Source: Narthecium ossifragum (Eukaryota; Streptophyta; Magnoliopsida; Dioscoreales; Nartheciaceae). Taken from it: a DNA stretch of 64,000 nt. The notes under the pieces are model-generated. The model searched no databases. It had not been told where the DNA came from and was given only the letters and a program-made list of their open reading frames with translations. This document shows positions 1 through 12,668 of this stretch, piece by piece (the first letter of the stretch is position 1; each line of letters starts with the position of its first letter). The translations under genes were made by a program, and so were the position numbers. Location of the stretch: the NCBI GenBank assembly GCA_963920575.1, contig OY986968.1, positions 22,078,129 through 22,142,128 of the forward strand, written 5' to 3'.

Positions 1-1419
1 AGCCAAGAAGCAAACCACCAAACACCATGCATGCACACCCCGAAGCTAACTCGTTAAACCCAAACCTCTGCCAAATCCACAGAACATGAAAGCATGGTTC
101 TCATCTATAACGAAAGGAGCATCGAAGGGGAAGAAGACTAAGAATTTCCCCAGTCGAAACCCAAGCCTCAAACTCAACCGGGCTACCAGTGGCTTCCTCA
201 GTCGATCAGATAGTGGACAGTATGTGCGGAGCCTCCGGGAACAAATCCAAACAATCACCATGAGGTTGGCCCATTCTTGGAACGTAGCTGGGGAGGGATC
301 TCAGGTGCCCAGCAACCGGGAACAGGGGAAGAGTCCCAACTGCTGAGGCACATGGCGAGGACTAAGGAGGACGAGGGATCTAAAGAGAATGAAGCTCGTC
401 GAGACCCAACTATGACCAGCAAACCAAATCAACACCAGAAACTTGAGACAAAATCGGGAAAGGGTTGGAGGAGGAGCTCAAGCCTCCGGCAACCCAAGAA
501 CAGGGGAAGAGGACCAAGAGGAATTCACCGGTCTAAGTCCCAGCAATAAGGGAGGAGGAGGAGAAAGCATCTCAAAGGTCCTAGGCTCACATGCAACTCG
601 CCGGACAGCACAGGGGAGAGAAGAACACCCAAAGAAAACATGGGAAACCAATCAAAACCAAAGGAGGAGGGAAAACCACAGATCAATCAAAAACCAGAGA
701 AAAAGGGGACGAAAACTAATCGAAAAACCATCGGCATTCAAAGATCCAGGCCACAACAATAAGGAAGAAAGAGAAGCATCGACAAGTCTCTAGGCTAGCA
801 TGCATTCCGATGGCAAAGCAAGAAGATTGGGAAGAACACCCATCGGAAGCCACGAAAACAACCAAAGAACCAAGAACTTAAGCTATCATGCATCGAAACC
901 ACACCTAATGGCCTAATCTGAGACTAGGGTAGATCCCCTACCTCTGGGCTTAATTCTAGCTCGAGATCTCCTTTCTCTTCCTTGGTCGCGGACATCATCT
1001 ACGAGCTCGCCGCTGCCTCGCCCCTCTCTCTCTCTCACTCTCTCTCGCGGCTGAAGCCCTAACGAAGGAAAGTAAAAGAAATGGGATCTTAAATATGGCT
1101 GCTTACGATCAGATCGTGGCCATCCGATCGGCCAGATCTGATCCTGGTCGCTCAAATATAATATAGATTCTTTGAGATCTAATTCAGATCCTCCGATTTG
1201 GAATACTCATAATGATCTAATCAAACACATACATCATTACAAGGCCGTGTGTGCGCTACACGTGTAAGAAACCAACTCTGCCTAGGATAATTTAGAAAAT
1301 TACCCCCGGAGCCACAACGATTAAGGGAGATCACGAAGCAAGGCCGACCGGGCCAAACCAGCTGAACCAAACCCTCGACCTACGCGGTCGGACCCGGTTG
1401 GAGATACGGGTCCTCACAG
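1..1419 (-). mobile_element. Gypsy-type LTR (TGTGAGGAC family), probably solo or truncated
   Basis: Read on the minus strand, the sequence starting at 1419 opens with TGTGAGGACCCGTATCTCC, a TG...-type LTR start shared with the elements at 50129 and 26573. Around 950-1080 the minus strand reads like an LTR leader: a 'TTAGGGCTTC' stretch followed by a GA-rich tract. Positions 1-900 are purine-rich on the plus strand with no conserved coding signal; overlapping short reading frames there match no family I know. The sequence beyond 1419 is not a polypurine tract, so 1419 looks like an outer edge. The other end was not found and may lie outside the window. Confidence 0.5.
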
Positions 1420-3175
1420 TAAACCTTGGTGGATGGGCTAAGTCTTTAACGATGGGTGACTGCTAGTGTGTGAAGCATCGAGGATGACGAGGATCTCTAG
1501 GATCTTTCACCATGATCACTTGCTCCTCACTCTCATCGTCAAGCAGCAACACCTGCCCGCAAACATTCTTATGCAACAAGGCTTTTTGGATCTCCTTGAA
1601 ACCCCGTCTGATGGCATGGCATGGCATCCTTGAAGTTGAGTCTCTTCCAGCTCCATAGCACCTGATTTAGAGGGCTCATCCATGTGGCTGGATCTGTATC
1701 CCCTGGGAACAACAAGTGGGCGAAGCCTGTTGGCCCTTCCGCTTTCTCTAACGTACCAGTGTACTTCATGTAGGCTCATTTCAGCAAGGATGCCATCTTC
1801 TAACTGGCCCATACTTTGCAACGGGTCGAACCGGTTCGCTTCCCTACCTTCAGGCCCAACCCGTTTCCAAACATCTACGCTCTTGCCCTTGCCCTTTAGG
1901 TTAGAACCCGCTGCCGCCTCTATCGAAACCCTATCATTCTCCTTTCCAATTCCGTGTGGTGATGCATATCCGTCTGTTCCTTAGGAATATTTGGACGGTT
2001 CTAATCCACACTCGTGGTAGCTCCCATAAGTTGAACCTGTGGATCATCCCCCTTAGCTTGCTCCGGTCTTCTTCCTCGATCCTGAATCCCTCTATCTCTG
2101 GCCACCATCGGAGGTCTAGCCGCAGGACGACCAACTGGACCTCGTCGTCAGCATGTTTGAACTGTTTGTTGTCCTATTTCTTCAGTGCTACTCCCATATA
2201 CTCCCGCTGATGGGACACTTCCATTAACATTCTCTTCCAATCTGACTGTTTCATAGGATCCCCTCCAGTGTGGACTGCTATTCCATTTGCATCTTCTTCT
2301 TCAAGCACTCAACTACCACGTGCCCCAGGCATCCACAATGGCTGTAGAGGATAACGTTCTCATAAACAAAAACATGTGCATAGGAAGTCAGGCAGCCTTC
2401 AGAAATCCTCATATTCCACCTCTGTGTCCATGAGAACTAGTTTGCGAGATGTTGATCTTCACACATACTCTAGCATATTTTCCCCTATGCGTAAACTTAG
2501 TGGAGTAATTCAGTGCAATCGGGGTTCTAGCTCTCATAGCCACAACAATGATAGCGTCTCTCTCCAAGAACTCGAAAGCCACATCAAGTTTGCGCATCCA
2601 AACCATAGCACAAGTGAAATCGGCAGCACAAGGTCTGAAGCGGTCTCTCTATCTGATGAGGGAAAGGGTCTTTCCATCCACCATCTAAGGTCCACCGATC
2701 AGCACCATCATCAAGTCATCTTCATTCCCAAACTTGAATGCAAACACACTCTATCTACTCTACTTTGTCCACTATCAGAAAATGGTTCAAAGGTTCTCCA
2801 TAGACTTGCAAGTCACCGACGAAAGAACTCAATCCCAACACCGCCACCCATGAATCTCCCAACGAGGGTATGCCTCCACCTCACACGGCCCTAAGCCAAC
2901 ACCTCTGATCGAATCACCGCCCTATCAGGTTTGGCCGATCTCCCAATGCGATTGAGCTCCTCCTTCGTGACATACCTAGAGTAGGTCATTCCTTGGCTAG
3001 CAACACGAGCCCAGGAAGACAGCAACACGAGCCCAGGAAGACGCTCCATATTGTTCACCTTGTCCATCCCCATTGCCTCCTAGCGGCGAGAGGTGCGGGA
3101 TGCCCTTGTCGGGTGATTGCGGTGGCTTCTCCAGCACGGTCTCCACCTCCATTCTAAGGGGCGATCTGGTTGCTT
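1420..3175 (-). pseudogene. LINE ORF1 remnant (DUF4283 / CCHC-knuckle type)
   Basis: This is the RNA-binding first protein of an L1-type plant LINE, now broken by stops and frameshifts. In order on the minus strand: an N-terminal piece near 3150-2890; a DUF4283-like segment at 2606-2409 (ARTPIALNYSTKF..GKYARVCVKIN); a zinc knuckle near 2350-2310 reading YSHCGCLGHVVVEC, whose first cysteine is replaced by tyrosine; then a tail ending near 1516 with VVPRGYRSS. The LINE at 49-57 kb has matching segments (GKYAGVCVEID, CSECGCLGH, VIPRAYRCS), which supports the assignment and the order. No ORF2 follows; the LTR at 1-1419 abuts the 3' side. Confidence 0.75.
2999..3042. repeat. 22-bp perfect tandem duplication inside LINE ORF1 remnant
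   Basis: The unit AGCAACACGAGCCCAGGAAG plus AC occurs twice in direct succession (2999-3020 and 3021-3042). Confidence 0.95.
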
Positions 3176-4508
3176 AAAAGTCGAAATAAGTAGAGTGACT
3201 CGGTTATGAGACCTGCTTCTCCCACCCCCGATACCAGCCCCCCTCTGACACACCTTCCCTTTTGTAGATTTTGAGAGTCATTATTTATAAAAATATATAA
3301 AAATACAAAAGTCTCATAAGCCATGTTTAGGGAAGATTACATGTAACAATACATAAAAAAGAAAAACACAAAAATATATAAAAATATAAATTCTTATCAA
3401 TATTGTCTCTAAATTTTGCTCCCGGCGCGCTAGGTGTTGTAGCTATTATTTCGTATTACAAATGAACACATGTCATATAACTTTTTAAAAATTTTACGAT
3501 TTAATTTTTAATAAACTAAAAATAATTTAAAATGCGGGAAATTTTGAAATCTTAAATTTTTTACTATTTATGTTAAATAAATTGAAAATAATTTAAAAGG
3601 AGTGAATTTTTAAAATTTTTACTAATTGAAATTGGAATTTTGAAATTTTGAAAATTTTATGATTTGATATTTTAATAATGACTCCGAAAATCTACAACTA
3701 AAAAATAAATAAAAGTTTATAAATATATAATAAAAAAACTGTTTATCAAAAAAGAAAACTAAAACTGATTAAAAAAGATAAGCAAAGAAAAAAAAACCGA
3801 TTAAAGAAAAACAAAATAAATGAAAAAGAGAAAGAAAACTAAAAGAATGGCATGATGGTAAAAGGGAGGTGGATAGTGGGGGATGTCAGAGTAGCAATTT
3901 GCCTCGGTTATACTATCTCAACAAGCTATCATTGTCACCAACTCATTAATAGAGATGAGCGAGTAAACTTTCATCCCTGCATATGGAATTCATTGATAAA
4001 GATTTCGAAAGTCTCCATTAATTAGGTGAGGTTTTCCACGTATGTATGTCAGGACTGAGATAAATAAAACTTGCAAGTTATGTTCTTTTGAACTGGTGAT
4101 AGAGTCTATTTGCTATATTTGACCTTTTCACATTCCAAAAATCACCACCTGTACGCAAATCTATGGCGAATTAATGCACTGTTTTAAGCAAATTGCTAGA
4201 TTAATAACTTTTTTGGAATAATCTTTTGCATCCTCCCAAGTCCCAAGATGAGCAGGCCGGCGGAGGTCCTCTGCTCTGACATGAAAAGTGAACCACTAGG
4301 TTGATGAGTCCTTTATTATTGCTGTTGTGAAAGAGAAAAACCATGCACGTTGATCTCGTCTGGGGGAGGTGCATTGCTTTCAGGACACCTCCCCCAATCG
4401 TTGAACTATTCTATATCCTCGAAATTAATGTGGGTTACTTTTCATCTCCCGACATAAATAATTCTTCAAATTAAAGAGTGACTGTATGAAACGTTTGGGT
4501 GCTAATGC
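3176..4508. other. AT-rich spacer, no gene seen
   Basis: Positions 3240-3840 are very A/T-rich with long A runs and no open frame of note. Positions 3840-4508 are ordinary intergenic sequence. I see no recognisable repeat ends, RNA gene or conserved protein here. Confidence 0.6.
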
Positions 4509-4516
4509 ACAAGAAT

Positions 4517-6297
4517 TAGGGGTGGTAATTCGGGTTTGTGGGTGGGGTTCGGGTCGGGTCATACACTGACTCATTTAACAAAACACCAAATCCGAACCCG
4601 ACCCGTTTAATAAACGGGTCAGGTTTTTAAACCCGAACCCGACCCAATTATAAACGGGTCAACCCGACCCGACCCGCCTAACCCGTTTATTAAACGGGTC
4701 GGGTCGGGTCGACCCGTTTATTAAACGGGTCAGGTCGAGTCAGCCTGTTTAACAACAATAAATACCAAATTTGCATCAAATTACATCTAGTTTTGCATAA
4801 AATTAGACCTAGATTTACAATCAATTAACACATCCTCAGGGAAATCAAAATACATCCTCAGGAAGTCTTAGCTTGAGACTTCCAACTGCATTACAACAAA
4901 TTTTGCTCATCCTCCAGAAAATTGCAAGATTTTGTTGAACAAACAAAAGCAAAGAAAAGAAAAGAAAAATCATCATGTAGTGAAGATGAAGGACCACATG
5001 ACTTCTTCCATTAATTTGGAAACTCCTATAGGCTCACTAGGACTGATTCTGCACACAAAGAAAATAATCAACAAATATAACTCACTAAATAAGGATTGTT
5101 AGCTTAAGCGTGAAAGATGAACAAATAGTTTTTCAAATTCCATGATAACTACTTTTAACACAAATAAATAAGCATTGATGGTTCACTAAGCAAGGAAAAT
5201 AAGATCAACTATAGAGGTGAACCACAAATTGAATATACAACTCCATATGTTTGCATAGCTTCCTTAGTTAAAGCATTTGATCCAGATGAGATCATATTGA
5301 AAAATTTCTCTCATCATAAGTTACAAACCAGGAAGAGAAATGTCCAAATTTCACTGGGAAAAAAAGAAGAAGAAGAGTATTAGAATTAACATACATCTAA
5401 ATGCCACAGTTTCGCAGGCAATTAAACACACTAAAATGAACTGAAAAATAAGATATGAAAATACCATGAATGATTACCTTTTCAATCATTAGGACGATGC
5501 AAAATTTGCTTATATTGATTCAGATTTCAAAATCAAAAGGCTGATCAGAACCACCACCATCACTTCACCCCCTTGCTCTATTCGCTGAGGAGGAGGAGCA
5601 TCACGTCCTCATCTTCCCTCATTACCCGTGAAGCAAACATCGCCCGCCCGCCCTCCTACCGCTCTCACTTGCCACCACTCCTCCTTGCCCCCCGAAGAAG
5701 AGCTGTCCCTCGCCGACGATGGTGATCTCATCGAACTGATCGACTCGGAGATCAAGGACGCCGAGGGTGATGACCATGGCCAGGTCAGCATCTCCCTTTC
5801 TCATCCTTTTCCCTTCAAAGTTCAAACCCTATGAGCTTGATTCGATTTTATGGCGTAGATCCCCTTTGAAATCCAAGATGACGAAGTTAAGACATACATA
5901 ACCCTGCGGACCAAATACCACGACGAGAGCATCGAGATTGACGTTTCCATGCCCCTTAGCGACAGAGACGTAGATGTGGACAAGGATGGTTATGAAGCCG
6001 GAGTTCGATTGTACTGGCTCGATTGCAAGGGGGAGGCGCCGCCGCGGGAGGAGAAGTGGAGAACTGAGGAGAAGGGTTAGTGGGTTAGCCCTAAAGGGCT
6101 AAACCTAAACTTAAACGGGTAAACGGATTGACCTGTCTAACCCACGGGTCAACCCGACCCGACCCGTTTATTCACGAGTCATAAAAACGGGTCGACCAGT
6201 TTTTATGACTCGAACCCGATTATATCAAACCCAAATCCGTTTATTTCGGATCGGGTCGGATCGGGTTCACGGATCATGACCTAAATTGTCACCTCTA
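4517..6297 (+). mobile_element. hAT-type non-autonomous transposon carrying a host-gene fragment
   Basis: The element starts TAGGGGTGGTAATT and ends with the complement of TAGAGGTGACAATT (11 of 14 matching). It is flanked by a perfect 8-bp target-site duplication ACAAGAAT (4509-4516 and 6298-6305), the hAT-typical length. Both subterminal regions are packed with GGGTCGGGT / AACCCGACCC words in both orientations (4530-4750 and 6090-6275), as in hAT subterminal transposase-binding repeats. It encodes no transposase. The interior holds a captured, spliceable gene fragment (5576-6080); 4760-5570 is AT-rich with no coding signal. Confidence 0.88.
5576..6080 (+). pseudogene. Captured fragment of a mitochondrial glycoprotein (MAM33/p32-like) gene
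   Basis: Two exon-like blocks are separated by a 75-bp GT-AG intron (5784-5858) in phase 0. Block 1 begins with an arginine- and serine-rich stretch (SLRRRSITSSSSL, then YRSHLPPLLLAPRR) resembling a mitochondrial targeting presequence; a frameshift near 5700 moves into DGDLIELIDSEIKDAEGDD. Block 2 opens IPFEIQDDEVKTYITL and runs 74 codons to a stop at 6078-6080. The order 'IDSEIK..AE..DDH', intron, 'FPFEIQD' matches the matrix-located MAM33 family as I know it; the C-terminal half of that family is missing and the last 25 codons (GVRLYWLDCKGE...) do not look like it. The only start codon in frame with block 1's second part is at 5628. Probably non-functional; transcription as a chimera is possible. 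Confidence 0.7.
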
Positions 6298-6443
6298 ACA
6301 AGAATTAATGCATGTAGGGTATGGTCAGAACAAAAGAAAATGGCATGAGAGGATTATTTCTCAATCTGCTCCCGATAAACCATCAAACAGAAACTCTGCA
6401 TAGAAATATTCTTGGTTTCAGATCCTTCTGTTAATTAAGGACT

Positions 6444-6644
6444 TTATAAACAGAAACTCTTCATAGAACTGTTGGAGATTAGACTGTTCGCCAGTTGATA
6501 AAACGAAGAAAAATTATATGACGAACCACAATTGATTAGTAGGTGCCTAGGTGTGCTGTTGACGTGGCTCGGCACATCAAAAAGAAGAAGAAGAATAATA
6601 AAAAATGAGCTAAAAAGTTTTATCAAACTAAAACACGTACTCAC
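6444..6644 (-). pseudogene. Possible N-terminal fragment of a secreted or receptor protein
   Basis: A 66-codon minus-strand frame starts with a hydrophobic segment (residues about 10-24, FSSFFIILLLLFDVP) like a signal peptide and continues STPRHLLINCGSS. The LINCGS word recalls the start of malectin-like ectodomains of plant receptor kinases. Nothing downstream on the minus strand continues such a domain, so it would be a stub at most. It may be a chance frame. Confidence 0.2.
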
Positions 6645-7102
6645 TTGTTTATAAATTTTCGAATTACAAGGGAAAAAGCATGAATATATTGTCTGATGTA
6701 GAATTTATTCTCTTCTTTAAATTTATTATCTTTGTTTTTTCTTTATTATTTCACAAAGGGTCGGACAAAATTAACTGGACATCCTAATCTAAACGACTGT
6801 TTGATTAATTAGTACAACTGGAACGCGCTCCGCCTTTTTCATCAAACAGAGTAGATAGTTCCATCACCAGAGTTTCTAGTCTAATTACACGCGCTTCTAA
6901 AGTCTAAACTAACATAAGAAAACTTGATGGTAGAACACTTCAAACAAGTCCGCATGCATCTTAATCAATAATCCTCCACACTTATCAAATGAATCTAAAA
7001 TATCAAAATAAGAGATCAAAAGTCATCCTCTCTATATATGACTAGGTCCAGTACTAGTCATATATAGATTTTCATGAATGAATTAGAGAGCTTGAAAAAC
7101 CC

Positions 7103-7110
7103 TATATATA
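7103..7110 (+). promoter_or_regulatory. TATA box of the peroxidase gene
   Basis: CTATATATA sits about 120 bp upstream of the start codon at 7225 in a suitable context, which would give a 5' UTR of roughly 90 bp. Another TATATATGAC at 7031 is further away and less likely. Confidence 0.6.
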
Positions 7111-7224
7111 CAGCCTTGGGACAGTGATCTCTTCCCATGATCCAATCACCAAAGCAGCCTAGTATTTCATCTGACTAGCTAGCTACTATATTTCCATACT
7201 GCCTTAATTCTTGAGTTCCTAGCC

Positions 7225-8388
<1,164 letters not shown>

Positions 8389-8987
8389 TGATTATAAACG
8401 ATGCATGGTGCTCTACCACTTCAAAATTCAATTGTACATGATAGCTCTATTGCTTCTCGACGATTTGTGTTTAGTTTGGGGATAAATTCTGAGGGTAAAT
8501 TTTAACTTAATGCTTAATGTATTCTCTCTCTTTATTAGGAGAGAGAAAATTAGTAAAATTATTAAAATAAATAAATTATGGTTTTTTTAAAGAAAGGCAT
8601 AAAAAGAAATTGGGTAAAAATGTAAATATAAATATGTCTTTTACACTCAATTACCCTTACCCACGTCCTGCTCAGGGTATATTTTACGCCCATTTTACAC
8701 TCAAATTAGCGTAAATTTTACCCTAAAGTAAGTGTTATAATTCTAACCAAACATGAATAAAGGGGGTGAAAATTTATCACCGTAATCTTTCACCCCATTT
8801 ACCTTCATACCAAGCACATCTTGATATGTAAGTTATGTTATCGGGGGAGTTCGAATAATTATTGAATAAATGTTCTTGTCAAATGGCTAAGATGGACAAA
8901 TTATTGAACAAAAATTCTATAATGAATAGATGAAATCGCCAATTTTTTATTCTCGTAATGTGAGGATTTATGTCTAGATTCCATATA
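8389..8987. other. Peroxidase 3' flank, no gene seen
   Basis: AT-rich sequence that should contain the peroxidase 3' UTR and polyadenylation site; AATAAATAAAT-type words lie near 8565. No other feature can be supported. Confidence 0.5.
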
Positions 8988-9812
8988 TGTTGGCAAATTT
9001 TGTTGATTTACTATTTAAATGAGCTAGATTGGTTGTACGGTTCATACATGACCAATTCAAGGTAAAGTGGATCAAGTGGGATCAAATTGGCTCAAGACAA
9101 ATCAAAGTGGCTCAACACAAGTCAAGTCAGATCAAGTTTAATGGGGATCAAATTGGCTCAAGGATGATCGAACGGTCAAAAAAGAAGGCCTAGCTGCTCA
9201 TATCGAGAAGCCTTGATCTTGATTCTTGTATAAATAGGATGCTCGGGACCTTTAGAGCGTGGCCGATGAAGGAGAGAAGAGGAGTGGCCATGGAGAAGAA
9301 CATAGAGGAGAGGGGGCTGCGGAAGAACAGAGAAGAAGAGGAGAGGTGTATGCGGCAGTAAGGAAAAGAAAAAAGAAATAGAGAGAAGAAAGAGAGAAGT
9401 CTGTGACGGGAAAAAGATAGAGAGAAGAGGGAGGAGTAGAGAAAAGAGGTTGGGCGGAAGAAAAAGAAAGAGAGAAAAGAGGAGAGGCTGGGCTGTCATG
9501 TGTTGACCTGGTTGTGAGCCAATCAATCAAGAAAAGCAAAAGTTGTGGACCATGATTCGAGGAGTCGAGCAAGTGCGAGGACTACGGTGTGTATCTGAGG
9601 AGTTAGTACAGTGAGTATTGTTAACTTGTATATACGATACTCTTGTTTTTTAGTGGATTGATTTCGCCTGGTCCTGCGTTGGACCTGGGGTTTTTTCCCG
9701 TGAGGGTTTTTCCACATTAAAAATCGTGTCTCTTGTTTCATGTGTGTTTAATTCCCTTCTTATATTTACTTCCGTATTTTTCGAGTGATTGGTGGGGTGT
9801 AAAATTTTTTCA
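8988..9812 (+). mobile_element. Copia-like LTR, probably solo
   Basis: A likely LTR start TGTTGGCAAATT is followed by a TATA box (TATAAATAGG, 9228-9237) and a GA-rich leader. Near 9660-9740 lies the tract 'TTTCGCCTGGTCCTGCGTTG' then GGGTTTTTTCCCGTGAGGG and TTTCCACATTAAAAATCGTG, which I recognise from the U5 region of many plant Copia LTRs. No pol coding sequence lies on either side. The right edge is approximate and no target-site duplication was found. Confidence 0.5.
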
Positions 9813-9966
9813 TGTACAATTTGTCAAACTGAGTTCAATAATCAATTATCTTTTGCTTGCATAAATATAATATCGAGTGTGGACTAAAAATACTTATTGG
9901 ACGTGGCTTTCATGTGTTCCGGACATCCTAAGCACACCTAATTTCATCTAATACTGTGATAGTCAT

Positions 9967-10311
9967 GATACGATGCCGACGTCATATATGCCGACGTGGC
10001 TTCGATGTTGACGGTGGTGGAGATCGCGGTGACGAAAGTGTCGGCTTCCATGCAGAGTTACGATAACGGGGAAGAAGTTTGATTGGCGCACGAGATTAGC
10101 CGTCAGCGAGGCACAAGAGGGAGAAAGTCGATAGAGGCCTGTGGGGTTTATGTTTGAAATTTGAATTTGAAAGATGGAGAATGAGAGAGAATGGGAAGGA
10201 GGGAAATTAAAATTTTGCCACATCACCAATTTTTTATTCAGTTTTTCAAGGCCATGTCGGTGCCACACATGGTCGACAACTTGTTGACCCACGCGACGTC
10301 GGCATGGAATC
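9967..10311. mobile_element. Possible MITE with ATGCCGACGTC inverted ends
   Basis: GATACGATGCCGACGTC (9967-9983) and the complement of 10295-10311 agree at 15 of 17 positions and bracket 345 bp with no coding content. No clean target-site duplication was identified, so the element type is open. Confidence 0.35.
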
Positions 10312-10829
10312 ATTGTTCTATTATATATGTTGTCCTGAGTCGATCCGACTATAATCTACATATAAGTGAATTGTGATCTTTAAACTCTCTTTTTTGGGGG
10401 TCTAGAGGACATTTTCTACAAACTCACCTATTTCCAAATTCTTCTATGGAATTTTGGTACTAACATATTTCTAGCTCGTTGCTTGCCAACTTAAGTACTA
10501 CGGCACTTATACACCTCTAGATACTCGTGGCCAAATATTGCAAAACAGATTTTGTTTTTTAGGCAGAAGGATGAATGTTTATTTGATTAACCTTTTCATT
10601 CTAACACTAGTCTAATTAATTTATCGGTATTGACATACAATGTAAGTTGTCACCAGCGAGAAGTATTTTTGTAAATGGACAGTCTATGATCTGATTTGTG
10701 AATAACAGTTAAGTTAAGGTTTTAAAAAAATGTTCAGATTTAATGATCAACTTTACTGTCTGAGGTCTTTTTAAAACACAGATTTGGGCTGCTCTTAGAC
10801 GACCCATTTCAACCCAAGCTAATGCAAGC

Positions 10830-10830
<1 letters not shown>
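10312..10830. other. Spacer, no gene seen
   Basis: AT-rich intergenic sequence without open frames or repeat ends I can support. Confidence 0.5.
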
Positions 10831-10864
<34 letters not shown>

Positions 10865-11045
10865 ACATGGTTATAAGTGAAACTTTTATTGTCCTACGTG
10901 GCGGGAGAATGTCCTAGGTGGAGCTTATGTGGCGCCTATGTGACATGATAATCTTAGGTTGAGGGGTTTAGTAGGAGGGAGTTATTGGGTGGTTATTGGA
11001 GTGGGGTTGGTAGTTACCCTACCAAGTGGTAGGGGACAGCACTAG
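10831..11045 (+). mobile_element. Mini-Helitron 1
   Basis: The 3' end shows the Helitron signature: stem CCCTACC (11017-11023), loop AAGT, stem GGTAGGG (11028-11034), then GACAGCACTAG ending at 11045 with T following. The 5' end is taken as TC at 10831, but an expanded AT run (10832-10860) blurs it and the base before it is T, not A. ATGGTTATAA just after the AT run is shared with the related element at 33592-33773. No coding capacity. Confidence 0.6.
10832..10860. repeat. AT dinucleotide microsatellite
   Basis: An uninterrupted run of alternating A and T, about 14 units, at the 5' end of mini-Helitron 1. Confidence 0.95.
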
Positions 11046-11089
11046 TATATATATATAGGCTAATGTAGGCTTCCTACCATATATATATA

Positions 11090-11307
11090 CTAGGTGGGCC
11101 CCCTGCCACCTTGCAGGGTAACCATCAGGTTAATGGATGATTCGGTTATAAAAATCGAATTTGATTAATGGATTAGTATGGATATCATATAAGGTTGATG
11201 TATTAGATTAGTATACTATAACTATAGAATAGATATAATTGTATGAATTAAATCAACATTATAAGGGGGCGGTTATGCATAACCGTTTTTGCTTCTTATA
11301 AGGTTGA
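11090..11307 (-). mobile_element. Mini-Helitron 2
   Basis: On the minus strand the 3' end is stem CCCTGC, short loop, stem GCAGGG (plus 11101-11118), then CTAG at 11093-11090 followed by T. The 5' end is taken as TCAACCTTATAAG (plus 11307 downward), preceded by A; a second possible start with the same TCAACCTTATA word is at 11198. No genes inside. Confidence 0.55.
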
Positions 11308-11312
11308 TATAT

Positions 11313-11600
11313 CCTTACAAACATCAAAAAAATCCAAATCATACACCTTCGTCCTCACACCGTTAAAAATGCCTTATAAAATGACCATTTTGCCCTTTAT
11401 TCATGTTTATTAGGATTCAACTCACAAGGGTATGATAAGGGCAAAATGGTCATTTTATAGGACGTTTTTAACGGTGTGAGGACGGAGGCGTATGGTTTGG
11501 ATTTTTTTGATGTTTGTAAGGGTATATATGTAATATGAAAGAATGTAGGGGTACATTTATAATTTAAGAAGTTTTGAAGCATTCAAAAGTAATTATCTAG
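11313..11600. repeat. Long foldback: 88-bp inverted arms plus one terminal arm of a MITE
   Basis: Positions 11313-11400 and 11435-11522 are near-perfect reverse complements with a 34-bp loop. The right side continues to ATTCAAAAGTAATTATCT near 11600, the same end sequence as the MITE at 46346-46781, so this is probably a rearranged member whose left terminus is missing where mini-Helitron 2 abuts. Confidence 0.8.
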
Positions 11601-11674
11601 AAAACAAAAAACACAGAGGCGATATTAATATGTAAAAAACAACATGAAATGTCACTGCCATGCAAAATATTCAA

Positions 11675-11973
11675 CCTTCATCGAAGGAGCCGGAGCTCAA
11701 AGCCTTTATTAGAGCCTTAGAGGTAATTTGGTCTAAGGGGTCACGTCGGGTTATTTTTTAGCTTGATTGTAAAGATGTTATTGGGTATATCAACAGCTGG
11801 TATTCTTGGCCTGAGCCTCTTAGGAACATGCTTCAACAAGCGTGTTGGTTAGAGGATCAAATCAAGGAAGTGATTATCTTGTATGTTGGCAGGGAGTTTA
11901 ATATGTCGGCAGATCACCTAGCGAAACAAAACAAACGTATCATTAAACAGGTACAAGAAAGTAGAAGGAGGTA
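11675..11973 (+). pseudogene. LINE RNase H-like (RVT_3) fragment
   Basis: One frame reads KEPELKAFIRALEVIWSKG, then after an in-frame stop LDCKDVIGYINSW ... VGREFNMSADHLAKQ. The acidic E and D positions and the 'N..AD.LA' ending are typical of the RNase H-like domain at the C-terminus of plant LINE ORF2. Nothing else of the LINE adjoins it. Confidence 0.7.
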
Positions 11974-12668
11974 GATGCCGCCGTGCCGGTGAGTATGGAA
12001 AAGAACCGGATCGAGGCCAGTGTATCACACTGTGCCCTTAAGCTTTGTTTGCCAAAAAGCTCTCATGGTACAACGATCTTCTGCGTGAACGGAAGCCGGC
12101 CTCCGATCGCCCGTCAAGCCTTTGTCAGTTGGTACTCTTAGCCAACAAAACCCTTTACGAAGTGGTGGCGTGTAAGTGTGGATGCATATAATGACCAAGG
12201 CTGATAGGGGTCCTATTTATAGGCTAATGAAGACATCTGGTCAACCAGATAATGGGGAGGGCGGCCGGTAGTGCGTGCGTGTGGGTCCCTCTCTCAAGTC
12301 CACCTGTGTTCAAAGTATAGAAGCTTCAGACACTATATAAACTGGTGGAATGTTTTCTTCATAACCAATGTGGGACTAAATATTTTACTACACCACATGG
12401 CTCATCCATTTAATTATTAAATAATAGGTTTTCTCTTAACCCATTTGATTCAATGCTTTTAGGCTTAGTCCACATTTATTTAATAAGTGTTTTTTGGGCT
12501 CCTATACAAGCTTTAATCCAACAAAAATATCCAATAGACTTTGGTTATTTTAACACCAACCGAGAATCGAGATCGTGTGAAGGGTTGAATTTTGACCGCC
12601 AGACAGAACCTTGCCAGGCTATCATGGACGTCCGATGTAAAACCCACCGTGTCTAATATATAGTTAGA
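11974..12668. other. Spacer, no gene seen
   Basis: Contains short leader-like stretches (a TCCTATTTATAGG word near 12214, CCAATGTGGGACTAA near 12365) as often found in decayed retroelements, but no ends or coding segments that I can support. Confidence 0.4.

Noticed and set aside
443..793. Overlapping open frames at 86-793 as possible genes
   Set aside because: Purine-rich low-complexity sequence keeps several frames open at once; no conserved domain and it lies in an LTR-like region.
8470..8800. MITE between 8470 and 8800
   Set aside because: Only weak mirrored words (GTTTAGTTTGGGG and AACCAAACATG); no duplication and no convincing inverted ends.
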